In this document: positions 8,035 through 16,062 of the stretch, in pieces | Numbering within the stretch: the stretch's first letter is position 1 | Layout of the letters: each line of letters starts with the position of its first letter | Assembly: GCA_964621265.1 (NCBI GenBank) | Contig: CAZULQ010000010.1 | Coordinates: forward strand, 1-59,016 | DNA from: Porcipelethomonas sp964621265 | GTDB taxonomy: Bacteria > Bacillota > Clostridia > Oscillospirales > Ruminococcaceae | Direction of reading: 5' to 3' | Length of the DNA stretch: 59,016 nt | Translations under genes and position numbers: made by a program | The notes under the pieces: model-generated | Told to the model about the DNA's origin: nothing | What the model saw: the letters and a program-made list of their open reading frames with translations, nothing else | Databases searched by the model: none

Positions 8035-9357
8035 ATGAAAAATAAAAAGATTGCATTATTACTGGCGTTATCACTTGTATGTGGTTCTTTCTGTGCGTGT
8101 GGTGGAGATGAAAGCAGTACTGCACAGAAAAAAGGTGGCGTGAGCTCTTATGAAACAGCTGAGCTTGTGACAAACGAGAATAAAGAAAATGTTTCTGATA
8201 GCAGTCAGAGCGGTAATACCGATGAAATTCAGGTATCGACTGAACCGTCAGCGATTGATAATCCGGCATCAGATTCGGCTCAGACAAGCGTCACTTTTAA
8301 CCCGAGAGCTCTTGGAGGAACTATAAAAACCCAGACAAATTCCAATGCATCTCAGCAGACAGCAGGAGGCAATACTGCATCTTCAAACCAGAGTGTTTCT
8401 TCAGGAAACACATCAGACAACAATGTATATGAAAGTACAGGCGGAAATACTTCCAATTCGCAGACTGTAAACCAAAACAGCAATACATCTTCAAATACTT
8501 CATCGGGAAATAATTCTGCCGGTTCTTCAAATACATCTCAGCAGAATAAGGTTACAAGTGCTCCTGCACAATCACAGCAGACCGTTGTTACAACTGCTTC
8601 TGTTATTGATACAGAGGATGCTGAGCCTGTAACTCCTGCAATTGCAATCAATATCAGTGATTCAGGTTGCAGTACAAGTGACAGTTCAGCCGTATCTATC
8701 AGCGGTTCAACGGTTACAATCAATGCAGGCGGAAAATACTGTGTTACAGGTACGCTCAGCAACGGGCAGATTGTTGTAAATGCTCCTAAGACAGACAAGG
8801 TCAATCTTCACCTTAATGGTGCAAGCATAACTTCAGGAACATCTGCTGCTATTTATGTTATAAGTGCCGATACATGTGTGCTTCACGTTGATGAGGGTTC
8901 AAGCAATTATCTTGCTGATACTTCTTCAAATACCCTCAAGGGTTGTATAGTCAGCAAGGATGACTTTACAATCAAGGGTGACGGAAGCCTTACAGTTTCA
9001 GGTAATAAACAGTTTGGCATAAAGTCAAGCAATGATATTAAAATCAAAAATGGCAATATTTCAGTTTCATCAGTGAAAGCGGCAATTTACGGCGAAGACA
9101 GTGTACAGATTACAGGTGGAAATGTTGTCGTGACATCTTGTAAGGATGGAATTAAAACAAGTACAACAGCTAATGCGGAAAAAGGCTTTGTGCTTATTGA
9201 AGACGGAACTGTTGATATTCAGAACGCTTCGGGAAATGGTATTGAAGCGATTACATATATCAAAATAAGCGGCGGTTCAGTTAAGGTGCATTCTGCTAAA
9301 AATGCTCTTAAATGTGATGTACAGACTGTTGTTCCGGGTTGCTTTACAGAATATTAA
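8035..9357 (+). CDS. Carbohydrate-binding beta-helix lipoprotein (Cthe_2159/DUF4353-like)
   Basis: A secreted lipoprotein of 440 residues from ATG 8035. That start is preferred because AGAGG (8021-8025) abuts the earlier ATG 8026 but is well spaced from 8035. The signal peptide ends in FCACGG with a plausible lipobox Cys. A long Ser/Asn/Gln/Thr-rich linker (about 30-195) projects the C-terminal region. About 205-440 contains repeated short strands with 'ISGGSVKV', 'IKGDGSLTV' and 'GIKSSNDIKI' patterns typical of the right-handed beta-helix of the Cthe_2159 family, whose founder binds cellulose and pectin. It stands alone with its own consensus promoter and terminator. Role inferred: a cell-surface polysaccharide-binding protein. 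Confidence 0.78.
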   Translation: MKNKKIALLLALSLVCGSFCACGGDESSTAQKKGGVSSYETAELVTNENKENVSDSSQSGNTDEIQVSTEPSAIDNPASDSAQTSVTFNPRALGGTIKTQTNSNASQQTAGGNTASSNQSVSSGNTSDNNVYESTGGNTSNSQTVNQNSNTSSNTSSGNNSAGSSNTSQQNKVTSAPAQSQQTVVTTASVIDTEDAEPVTPAIAINISDSGCSTSDSSAVSISGSTVTINAGGKYCVTGTLSNGQIVVNAPKTDKVNLHLNGASITSGTSAAIYVISADTCVLHVDEGSSNYLADTSSNTLKGCIVSKDDFTIKGDGSLTVSGNKQFGIKSSNDIKIKNGNISVSSVKAAIYGEDSVQITGGNVVVTSCKDGIKTSTTANAEKGFVLIEDGTVDIQNASGNGIEAITYIKISGGSVKVHSAKNALKCDVQTVVPGCFTEY

Positions 9358-9362
9358 AAATT

Positions 9363-9390
9363 ATGCGTTCAGAATTTAATCTGAACGCAT
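9363..9390. terminator. Bidirectional terminator between lipoprotein and MATE genes
   Basis: Eleven-base perfect arms ATGCGTTCAGA (9363-9373) and TCTGAACGCAT (9380-9390), with T-rich sequence on the plus side and A-rich on the other. It serves two convergent genes. Confidence 0.85.
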
Positions 9391-9395
9391 TTTTG

Positions 9396-10751
9396 TTATA
9401 CATTTTCTTTTGTGAGATTTCTGACCCATTGATATTTTTTATAGTGTTTAAATACAGCGGGCAGCTTGATTATTTCATCTATATTTATAATTACATACAC
9501 AATTATAGGTGGTACACCAAGCATAAAGGCTGTTATAATACCGAGTGGAACAGTTACAGCCCACATGGTTATTGCGTCACACTTAAAACCGAATTTTGAA
9601 TCTCCGCCTGCCGGAAAGAATCCGCCAATTGTTGTCATATTGATTGCTTTTCCTATTACATAATATGAGCAGACTATAAGCATGATTCTGAGATATCGCT
9701 GTGCTGTTGCTGTAAGGCTTGTGAAAAGCGGTACAAAAGGAATTACAAACAGGATTATAATGCCCGAAATAACTCCGCTTATTATCGAAACTTTTACAAG
9801 TCTGCCTCCATATTTCTTTGCAAGGCTGAGCTCTCCCCTGCCAAGCAAGCCGCCAATTAATATACCGCTTGCGTTGGCAATACCAGTACACACGCAGATT
9901 GCGAGATTTTTTACAATATTTGCTATTGAATTTGCAGCAGCTGAATCACTTCCGAGATGCCCCATTATAACTGAATACATCATGAATCCGCCGCCCCAGA
10001 CAATCTCATTTCCCAGGAAAGGAAGTGTGTACTTCCAGTAGTCCTTCTTTAACACGGGGTCATTATGAATGATGTGCGCAAGTCGTATTTTAATACTGCT
10101 TTTTCTCAGCATCACAGCAAGCGCCCAGAGAAGTTCAACAAGCTTTGATATAACTGTTGCAACTGCGGCGCCTGCAATACCCATTTCGGGAAACGGACCT
10201 ATTCCGAATATAAGCATAAAATTGAAGAATATATTTGTCAATACCGAAACGCCGCTTATCACAGAACACATAACTGTCTGCCCACAGTTTTTCATAACGG
10301 CAAGATAAATCATTGATATACCCTGCATGAAATAAGAGAGCCCGACATATTTTAAATATTCAGCGCCTTTTTCAATAAGCGAAGCATCAGATGCAAAGCA
10401 CTTCATAAGAAGTTCCGGAATGAGCAGTGCCGCAATAGTAAAAGGAACTGAAATAATAATTCCCCACTTCAATCCGATACCAAGCGTTTTTTCAACCGCT
10501 CTCCTGTTGTTTATTCCCCAGTACTGCGCCGAAAAAATTGAAACGCCCGCCATTATCGCAAACATGAACAACGAAAAAACAAACTGAACCTGACCTGCAA
10601 GTGAAACTGCAGATAACGAATCCTGATTCAGAAAACCCATCATAAGCGCATCAGTTACGCTCACAGATGCTATCATAAGCTGCTGAAGTGCAATGGGAAC
10701 TACGATTTTTACAAGCTTTCTGTTGAACTCTTTTCTCTCAACTATTTCCAT
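9396..10751 (-). CDS. MATE family efflux transporter
   Basis: A 451-residue polytopic membrane protein with about 12 hydrophobic segments in two similar halves, the normal MATE size. The N-terminal pattern IVVPIALQQLMIASVSVTDA followed by MMGFLNQDSLSAVSLAGQ is characteristic. MATE proteins export drugs or metabolites by sodium or proton antiport. It is monocistronic with its own promoter, and an 18-base palindrome lies between the -10 and the start, so it is probably under local repressor control. The regulator gene is not adjacent. Substrate unknown. Confidence 0.92.
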   Translation of the reverse strand: MEIVERKEFNRKLVKIVVPIALQQLMIASVSVTDALMMGFLNQDSLSAVSLAGQVQFVFSLFMFAIMAGVSIFSAQYWGINNRRAVEKTLGIGLKWGIIISVPFTIAALLIPELLMKCFASDASLIEKGAEYLKYVGLSYFMQGISMIYLAVMKNCGQTVMCSVISGVSVLTNIFFNFMLIFGIGPFPEMGIAGAAVATVISKLVELLWALAVMLRKSSIKIRLAHIIHNDPVLKKDYWKYTLPFLGNEIVWGGGFMMYSVIMGHLGSDSAAANSIANIVKNLAICVCTGIANASGILIGGLLGRGELSLAKKYGGRLVKVSIISGVISGIIILFVIPFVPLFTSLTATAQRYLRIMLIVCSYYVIGKAINMTTIGGFFPAGGDSKFGFKCDAITMWAVTVPLGIITAFMLGVPPIIVYVIINIDEIIKLPAVFKHYKKYQWVRNLTKENV

Positions 10752-10772
10752 ATTTATAGCCTCTTTTTTACT

Positions 10773-10790
10773 TTGTTACTTATGTAACAA
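10773..10790. promoter_or_regulatory. Palindromic operator in the MATE leader
   Basis: TTGTTAC (10773-10779) and GTAACAA (10784-10790) are perfect arms around TTAT. The site lies between the MATE -10 and its ribosome site. Its size and symmetry resemble MarR/TetR-type operators controlling exporters. Confidence 0.55.
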
Positions 10791-10806
10791 TTTCTCAATC
10801 GCATGT

Positions 10807-10835
10807 ATTATACACCTTTTTTTATCTGACGTCAA
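10807..10835 (-). promoter_or_regulatory. Promoter of the MATE gene
   Basis: On the minus strand, TTGACG (10835-10830), 17-base spacer, TATAAT (10812-10807). Confidence 0.8.
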
Positions 10836-10925
10836 TAGGTTTTTGAAATAAAAATTTTGTCAATATTATTAAATTTCAAAATAAGGCCTGACTTACAGGT
10901 TCAATATGAAAATTGTGTGTTATTG

Positions 10926-10954
10926 TTGACACGGGAGATATATTCTGTTAAAAT
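10926..10954 (+). promoter_or_regulatory. Promoter of the DUF5685/J-domain cluster
   Basis: TTGACA (10926-10931), 17-base spacer, TAAAAT (10949-10954), about 30 bases upstream of the first gene. No other strong promoter is seen before the terminator at 13818. Confidence 0.78.
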
Positions 10955-10987
10955 ATAGATGTATACTTTTTTAAGGGAGTAATGCTG

Positions 10988-11845
10988 ATGTTTGGTTATA
11001 TCAAGCCGTTCAAGCCACACATGCGTTTCAGTGAATTTCAGGTTTATAACGGTTTTTACTGCGGACTTTGCAAAAACTTAGGCAAAAATTACGGACAGCT
11101 TTACAGGCTGATGCTAAGCTATGATTTTGCATTTCTGGGGTTGCTTTGCTGTGCAAGCAATACAACACCGCTGCATTTTGAACCACAGCACTGCATTGTT
11201 CACCCGATAACTAAAAAGTTATGTCTTAAAAACACAGAGGTTCTGGACTTTACTGCGGCAGCCGCGGTTATTTCAGTTTATCAGAAGCTTTGTGATACCA
11301 TAGAGGATTCAGGATTTTTTAAATCAATTCCTTTCAGATTCATAAGACTTCTTGCAAAACGAGGATATAATAAGGCAACAGCCAAATATCCTGAAATAGC
11401 TGAAAAAATACAGTCTGAAATGAACAGACAGTTTACTCTTGAAAAGGAAAACTGTTCTTCACTTGACCTTGCCTGCGAGCCGACTGCTCAGATTATGTCT
11501 TTGCTTGCGTCTGAAATACCGGATGAAAGAGAACAGTCAGAGGCTTTTGCAACATTTGGCTATCACCTCGGAAGATTTGTTTATCTTGCTGATGCATATG
11601 ACGATGCTGAAAAGGATTTAAAGAAAAACAACTATAATGTTTTGCTGAAATACGAAAATGAAGTTGTCAGGGCAAAACAATTAGCGCAGGACAATATAAA
11701 CATGAGCCTTTGCATGATTGCTGATTATTACAGCAAAATGAAAATTCAAAGGTTCAGGGAAATTATAGATAATGTGATTTTTCTTGGTCTGAAAAGCTTT
11801 TCATTACCTAAAAAGAAAAAGCACAAGGGTGAAATCGTTCTTTGA
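10988..11845 (+). CDS. DUF5685 family protein
   Basis: A 285-residue protein of unknown function. The start at ATG 10988 is chosen over 10982 because AAGGGAG (10973-10979) is correctly spaced only for the former, giving the family-typical MFGYIKP start. Conserved features: YCGLCKNLG near residue 26-34 with paired Cys, further Cys/His (CC, HC), and GRFVYLADAYDDAEKDLKKNN near the C-terminus, an Asp-rich helix loosely recalling prenyl-synthase-type all-alpha proteins. The C-terminus is Lys-rich. It leads a cluster with two J-domain-like proteins and a small membrane protein. The shared promoter and close spacing suggest a joint function. The biochemical role is not known. Confidence 0.75.
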   Translation: MFGYIKPFKPHMRFSEFQVYNGFYCGLCKNLGKNYGQLYRLMLSYDFAFLGLLCCASNTTPLHFEPQHCIVHPITKKLCLKNTEVLDFTAAAAVISVYQKLCDTIEDSGFFKSIPFRFIRLLAKRGYNKATAKYPEIAEKIQSEMNRQFTLEKENCSSLDLACEPTAQIMSLLASEIPDEREQSEAFATFGYHLGRFVYLADAYDDAEKDLKKNNYNVLLKYENEVVRAKQLAQDNINMSLCMIADYYSKMKIQRFREIIDNVIFLGLKSFSLPKKKKHKGEIVL

Positions 11846-11860
11846 TACGTTTTACCTGAA

Positions 11861-11877
11861 AGGAGGGGTTTGAAATA
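11861..11877 (+). promoter_or_regulatory. Strong ribosome site in front of an AUA codon
   Basis: AGGAGGGG (11861-11868) is followed after 6 bases by ATA (11875-11877). No ATG, GTG or TTG exists in this frame between the upstream TGA (11857-11859) and ATG 11902, and 11902 has no ribosome site. The spacing points to initiation at AUA. Confidence 0.6.
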
Positions 11878-12648
11878 GACCCATTAAAATACTTCGGACT
11901 TATGCCAAATGCTGAAAAGCCAGAACTTGATGAAGCTTATCAGCAGATGATTAATAAATACAGTTTTGATGAAAGCGCTGATGACGTTAAAAAAGAAGCG
12001 TGCTTGTGCAAGCAAAGAGAGATTAACTCTTTCTATCAGGCGGCACTTCCGATTACAATGTCAAATGAACAGTACAGACTCATACGTCAAAAATTTGCTA
12101 ATCAGAAAGCTGAATTTGATGCTCAGTCACCGAATATAATAAATCACATAAACAACAGGAATTTTACACAGGCTGAGGCAATGCTAAACTGCTTTGAGCT
12201 TACAAACTACGCCAAATGGCATTACATATATGCATGTCTTAGAATTTCACAGGGCTGGATGAATGAGGCTTACAATCACGCAAAAATTGCATATCAGCTT
12301 GAACCTAATGAGCCTGTATATGCCCAGACTTTCTTTAACATGCAAAACATGAAAAACGGAAAGAAGCTCACGCCCGGACAGCTTGGTGCGATTATTACAG
12401 GCGGCACACTTGCACTTGTCGGAACAGCGTGTGTATGTCTTTTTGCTCCGGAACACTTGTACTCTAACTTTAACGCAACCTGCAGCAGCATATTCGGTAC
12501 ACCCTTTCATGAATTATGCGCTGAACCTTGTCATGACTGCTGTGGTGAAGATTGTGCCTGCTTTACAACAACATGGGGAGAAGATGACAGCTGTAATGAA
12601 TGCTGTAACGAGCAATGTGATATATGCTGTGGGGGCATAGATACTTAA
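11875..12648 (+). CDS. Degenerate J-domain membrane protein with Cys-rich tail (probable AUA start)
   Basis: About 257 residues if translation begins at AUA 11875; 248 from ATG 11902. The upstream codons read IDPLKYFGL, joining PNAEKPELDEAY to complete J-domain helix I in exact register with the next gene's NPYQILGISPNA. The HPD motif is absent (SFD at that place), so it should not stimulate DnaK ATPase. A TPR-like helical region follows (GWMNEAYNHAKIAYQLEPNE). Next is one transmembrane segment (LGAIITGGTLALVGTACVC) and a tail with about 13 Cys in CC, CxxC and CxC groups. The paralogue downstream keeps HPD. Function unknown; metal binding or palmitoyl-like membrane association of the tail are guesses. 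Confidence 0.7.
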   Translation: MDPLKYFGLMPNAEKPELDEAYQQMINKYSFDESADDVKKEACLCKQREINSFYQAALPITMSNEQYRLIRQKFANQKAEFDAQSPNIINHINNRNFTQAEAMLNCFELTNYAKWHYIYACLRISQGWMNEAYNHAKIAYQLEPNEPVYAQTFFNMQNMKNGKKLTPGQLGAIITGGTLALVGTACVCLFAPEHLYSNFNATCSSIFGTPFHELCAEPCHDCCGEDCACFTTTWGEDDSCNECCNEQCDICCGGIDT

Positions 12649-12685
12649 TATACATATAATCAAACAGAAAAGGAGATATATATTT

Positions 12686-13258
12686 ATGACAAATCCATAT
12701 CAGATTTTAGGAATTTCACCAAACGCTTCTGAAGAAGAAATCAAGGAAGCATACAGAAGATTATCTCAGCAGTATCACCCTGATTTACATTCCGGAAACA
12801 GCGTTATGGAGGATATTGCAAATCAGAAAATGTCCGAAATCAACCAGGCATACGACGAAATAATGAATATGAGAAGAAGCAGCGGTGTCAATACATCTTC
12901 CAACATATTCCTTGAAATAAGAAAGCTTATCGAAAACGGAAACTATACTCAGGCAGACAAGCTTCTTGAAGAAAACCGTCAGGACGCTGTTGCTGAATGG
13001 AACTTCCTCAAGGGTACAATTTGTCTTTCAAGAGGCTGGATGAACGATGCTCTCACTTATTATGAAAAGGCAGCACGTCTTGACCCGTCAAACAGAGAAT
13101 ATCAGTCAGCATATAATCAGCTCAGAGCAAAAAGAACAGGTCAGATGAATGGCAACCCTTACGCCCGTCAGGGACAGACACAGTCGGACCCATTAAACTG
13201 TCTCTGTAATGCATGTCAGTGCCTTATGTGTGCAGATTGTCTGTGTGATTGTATTTAA
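12686..13258 (+). CDS. J-domain protein with Cys-rich C-terminus
   Basis: A 190-residue protein. Residues 1-70 are a canonical J-domain: PYQILGISPNASEEEIKEAY, then QYHPDLHSG with intact HPD, so it should engage a DnaK-type chaperone. Residues about 75-150 carry TPR-like helices (GWMNDALTYYEKAARLDPSN), shared with the preceding HPD-less paralogue. The last 25 residues hold eight Cys in CxC and CxxC spacing and end in CDCI. It lacks the G/F and zinc-finger domains of DnaJ proper. The Cys cluster differs from the DnaJ zinc motif. It is closely coupled to a membrane protein gene. Probably a specialised co-chaperone; client unknown. Confidence 0.82.
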   Translation: MTNPYQILGISPNASEEEIKEAYRRLSQQYHPDLHSGNSVMEDIANQKMSEINQAYDEIMNMRRSSGVNTSSNIFLEIRKLIENGNYTQADKLLEENRQDAVAEWNFLKGTICLSRGWMNDALTYYEKAARLDPSNREYQSAYNQLRAKRTGQMNGNPYARQGQTQSDPLNCLCNACQCLMCADCLCDCI

Positions 13259-13260
13259 TT

Positions 13261-13812
13261 ATGAATAATGTAAGTTACAGAGTTGCTCTCGGTGGTGTCA
13301 TATCATCGCTATGCGTATTTTCTATGTTTGTTTCAGCGGCTGTTCCCTTTTTATATCTGACAATGCCGATGATTGCTGGAGCACTTCTCACAATAATCGT
13401 AGTTGAAGTAAACAAGTCATGGGCTTTCCTGACCTATGCGGCGGTATCACTGCTTTCAGTATTCATCATCCCAAACAAGGAAGCATCACTTATTTTTATT
13501 CTTCTGTTTGGATATTATCCGATACTCAAACAGCCGATTGAACAGATTAAAAATGCAATATTGAGAAATCTTACCAAGTTCATACTATTCAATATTGTTG
13601 CAGTCATTGATTTTCAGATTACAATACATCTTTTGGGGTTAAGTGAAATCACGGAAGAATTTGAAGCCTTCGGAAAATTCGGACTTTATATTTTCTGGTC
13701 AATATGCAATGTAATTTTCTTTGTGTATGACTATGCATTAAATGGATGTATTGAACTTTATGTAAGATTTATAAAGCCGAAGATATGCGGCAATAAAACA
13801 AAGACACAATGA
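13261..13812 (+). CDS. Small polytopic membrane protein
   Basis: A protein of about 183 residues with roughly five hydrophobic segments: VALGGVISSLCVFSMFV, FLYLTMPMIAGALLTIIVV, FLTYAAVSLLSVFII, SLIFILLFGYYPIL and two more C-terminal. The start is ATG 13261, two bases after the J-protein stop. No ribosome site is visible, so translation is probably coupled. An upstream TTG (13249) is possible. I do not recognise a family with certainty; the topology is like small ECF-S-type or DUF membrane proteins. It is the last gene of the J-domain cluster, so it may be a membrane partner of those proteins. Confidence 0.7.
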   Translation: MNNVSYRVALGGVISSLCVFSMFVSAAVPFLYLTMPMIAGALLTIIVVEVNKSWAFLTYAAVSLLSVFIIPNKEASLIFILLFGYYPILKQPIEQIKNAILRNLTKFILFNIVAVIDFQITIHLLGLSEITEEFEAFGKFGLYIFWSICNVIFFVYDYALNGCIELYVRFIKPKICGNKTKTQ

Positions 13813-13817
13813 GAAAA

Positions 13818-13853
13818 GGTCGATAAGCTTTAATTTGCTTATCGACCACTTTT
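13818..13853. terminator. Terminator of the J-domain cluster
   Basis: GGTCGATAAGC (13818-13828) and GCTTATCGACC (13837-13847), an 8-base loop, then T-rich sequence. It also lies just past the convergent EamA gene, so it may act in both directions. Confidence 0.85.
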
Positions 13854-14729
13854 TTATAATTTTTCCTTGCGCCATTTATTGTTATACAGGAACATAAGAA
13901 CCGCTGCTGTTACTATAACAACATATCCGAAGAAGCTGTATCCATCAGGAATATCGCCGAACATTATAAATCCTATCAGTGCCGAAAAGATTATCTGTGA
14001 ATAGTCATAAACTGAAATTTCCTTTGCCGGTGCGTAGGAATATGCGGCTGTAATTGTAAACTGTCCGCCTGCTGCTGCAAGTCCTGCACCAATCAGACTC
14101 AGAAATTGTGCGAGCGACATCGGTTCAAAGCAGAAAATCAAAAACGGCAGGGTTGTTGTACATGAAAATGCTGAGAAGAAAAAGACAATGAAAGGCCCTT
14201 TTTCTCCCCTGTTGCTAAGATGCCTTACAGCAGTATATGCGGCACCTGCACCCATTCCCCCGAGAAATCCCAACAGTCCCGGAAGAAACGCCATACTTGT
14301 AAATTCAGGCTTTATAATAAATATACTTCCGATAAAGGCTAAAGTTACTGCAAATGTCTGAAACACAGTAACACGTTCTTTCAGAAAAATCAATGAAAAA
14401 ACTATTGCGAAAAACGGAGACATTTTATTTAACATTGAAGCATCAGCAAGTACAAGATGGTCAATGGCATAGAAATTGCATAAAATTCCAAGTGTACCCG
14501 TAATCGAACGTACTAAATGAAATCTGAGATTGCCCTCTTTCCATTTTAGCGGAATCCCGCTTTTTTGCAGTATTACAAAAGCAAAAATCATGGCAACAAA
14601 GTTTCTGAAAAAACTTTTCTGAACTGTCGGCAAATCACCTGCAAGACGCACAAATGCATTCATGAACGCAAAGCAGAATGCTGACATAACAATATAAATT
14701 ACACCAATATATTTTTTATCGAGTTTCAT
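13854..14729 (-). CDS. EamA/DMT family transporter
   Basis: A 291-residue drug/metabolite transporter with ten hydrophobic helices in two EamA halves (AFCFAFMNAFVRL in the first, FLGGMGAGAAYTAVRHLS opening the second). ATG 14729 is preferred over 14738 because AAGGA directly abuts the latter. DMT proteins move amino acids, nucleosides or other small metabolites across the membrane; the substrate is unclear. It follows a gene with its own terminator, so it may be independently transcribed, although I find no convincing promoter in the 50-base gap. Confidence 0.88.
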   Translation of the reverse strand: MKLDKKYIGVIYIVMSAFCFAFMNAFVRLAGDLPTVQKSFFRNFVAMIFAFVILQKSGIPLKWKEGNLRFHLVRSITGTLGILCNFYAIDHLVLADASMLNKMSPFFAIVFSLIFLKERVTVFQTFAVTLAFIGSIFIIKPEFTSMAFLPGLLGFLGGMGAGAAYTAVRHLSNRGEKGPFIVFFFSAFSCTTTLPFLIFCFEPMSLAQFLSLIGAGLAAAGGQFTITAAYSYAPAKEISVYDYSQIIFSALIGFIMFGDIPDGYSFFGYVVIVTAAVLMFLYNNKWRKEKL

Positions 14730-14749
14730 TTTATCCATTCCTTAAAACA

Positions 14750-14775
14750 GGACGCACTATAAATAAAGTGCGTCC
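14750..14775 (-). terminator. Terminator after the glycosidase-like protein gene
   Basis: GGACGCACT (14750-14758) and AGTGCGTCC (14767-14775) form a perfect stem. On the minus strand it is followed by a short TGTTTT tail. Confidence 0.65.
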
Positions 14776-14781
14776 CTTATT

Positions 14782-15909
14782 TTATCGCAGAATATACGAT
14801 GTATAGCCTTCTTCAGCAAAAAATTCCCTGACTGAAATTTTATCTGAACTTGTAAACTTAGTTCCTGTAATCTCAGGTACAAATGATGTTTTATAAATAT
14901 AATTTTCTGCAATGCTGCAGATTTTTGCGATTTTCTCAGTAACAGTCATGGTTGAAAAATCTATTATTTCATTATTGCAGGTCATGATACCATTAAAATC
15001 ATCAAGATTAATCTTGAGTACAGTTTTATCAGACTCAAGAAGCATAGGCTGAAAGACCTCACATGTCCCCTTAATCATTTCAGCGGCAGGGATTTCAGCC
15101 CAGAGCTGACTGTTTTTTGAATGAGCGGCTTTTGCAGTGAGATTCACAACATCAATCAGGTCAAGATATCTGTTTTCATTAGTAACAGATTCGCCTATAT
15201 CATCAAAGCCAAGTCGGCTGAATTCAGGATACTGTGCGTCTGTTACAATGATTTTTTCAAATCCCGCATTTGCAATCTCCGTTGTCAATGCTGAAAGATA
15301 GTTTTTAGTAGTTGATGATGACGGTGAAAGCCATGCCCTACCACCGTTTTTAGGGTCTGAGTCATACCAGAGCTTTCCTGTTTCAGCGTATGAAAAACCA
15401 GCGGCCTTATCCGCCAGAGGGTATAAATTATCCTCCATCAGATTTATTGAAGCAATAGGTCTGAAGCCGTTTCTTTTGATTGTTGAAATTATATCGGAAA
15501 GCTCTGTTTCCGTACCAACTTCAGCCATGACAGCGCCCTCGTTATAGGACTTATAATTTAATTTACCACCCTCAATTTTGAGCGGGATTACAATCGTGTT
15601 ATACTCATCAGAAACTCGTCCAAGAACTGCTTCAAGAGTTTCAATGTCCTCAATTTCCTTTTCAGCAAGCCAGAATGCACAGGTTTCATTGATTTCAGGA
15701 ACAGGTTCCTCTGCAGATGTCGGCTCTTCAATTTTAACATCAACATCTGATGCAATCTCTGCTTCACCTATTTTTGCAAATGGTTTTGCAACACTATATC
15801 CCACAACCGCAAAAAAAGAGACAAGTATCAGTGAAAACAATACTGTCGGAATTGCGGAAAATATATGAAAATTTCTTTTTCTTTTATAAACGTTTTGTTT
15901 TTTCTTCAT
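14782..15909 (-). CDS. Membrane-anchored putative glycosidase-like (TIM-barrel) protein
   Basis: A 375-residue protein from ATG 15909, which has GGAG five bases upstream. Longer readings start at a TTG without a ribosome site. A basic N-terminus (KKKQNVYKRKR) is followed by one transmembrane helix (about 18-42) and an acidic Glu/Pro stalk (EEPTSAEEPVPE). The extracellular part has strand-helix patterns such as YNTIVIPLKI, GFRPIASINLM and GFEKIIVTDAQYPEFSR, and AFWLAEKEI at its start. These recall DUF4015-type putative glycoside hydrolase barrels. Catalytic residues cannot be assigned. It is probably cell-surface, possibly acting on wall or polysaccharide. The family assignment is tentative. 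Confidence 0.6.
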   Translation of the reverse strand: MKKKQNVYKRKRNFHIFSAIPTVLFSLILVSFFAVVGYSVAKPFAKIGEAEIASDVDVKIEEPTSAEEPVPEINETCAFWLAEKEIEDIETLEAVLGRVSDEYNTIVIPLKIEGGKLNYKSYNEGAVMAEVGTETELSDIISTIKRNGFRPIASINLMEDNLYPLADKAAGFSYAETGKLWYDSDPKNGGRAWLSPSSSTTKNYLSALTTEIANAGFEKIIVTDAQYPEFSRLGFDDIGESVTNENRYLDLIDVVNLTAKAAHSKNSQLWAEIPAAEMIKGTCEVFQPMLLESDKTVLKINLDDFNGIMTCNNEIIDFSTMTVTEKIAKICSIAENYIYKTSFVPEITGTKFTSSDKISVREFFAEEGYTSYILR

Positions 15910-16062
15910 TTTATCTCCATTTTTTATATGGTCATACACCATTTTTTCTGATTTGTATATAATGTTATTATCTCGATTCAATACATTTTTCAAAGAAAAT
16001 GTGAAACGATAATAAGGATTTTATTTTTCTGATTCAACACACTATCACTTGGAGGAAGCCTG

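Noticed and set aside
15910..15993. N-terminal extension of the glycosidase-like protein from a TTG at 15993
   Set aside because: No ribosome site before the TTG, and ATG 15909 has GGAG at five bases and starts a normal basic membrane-anchor N-terminus.
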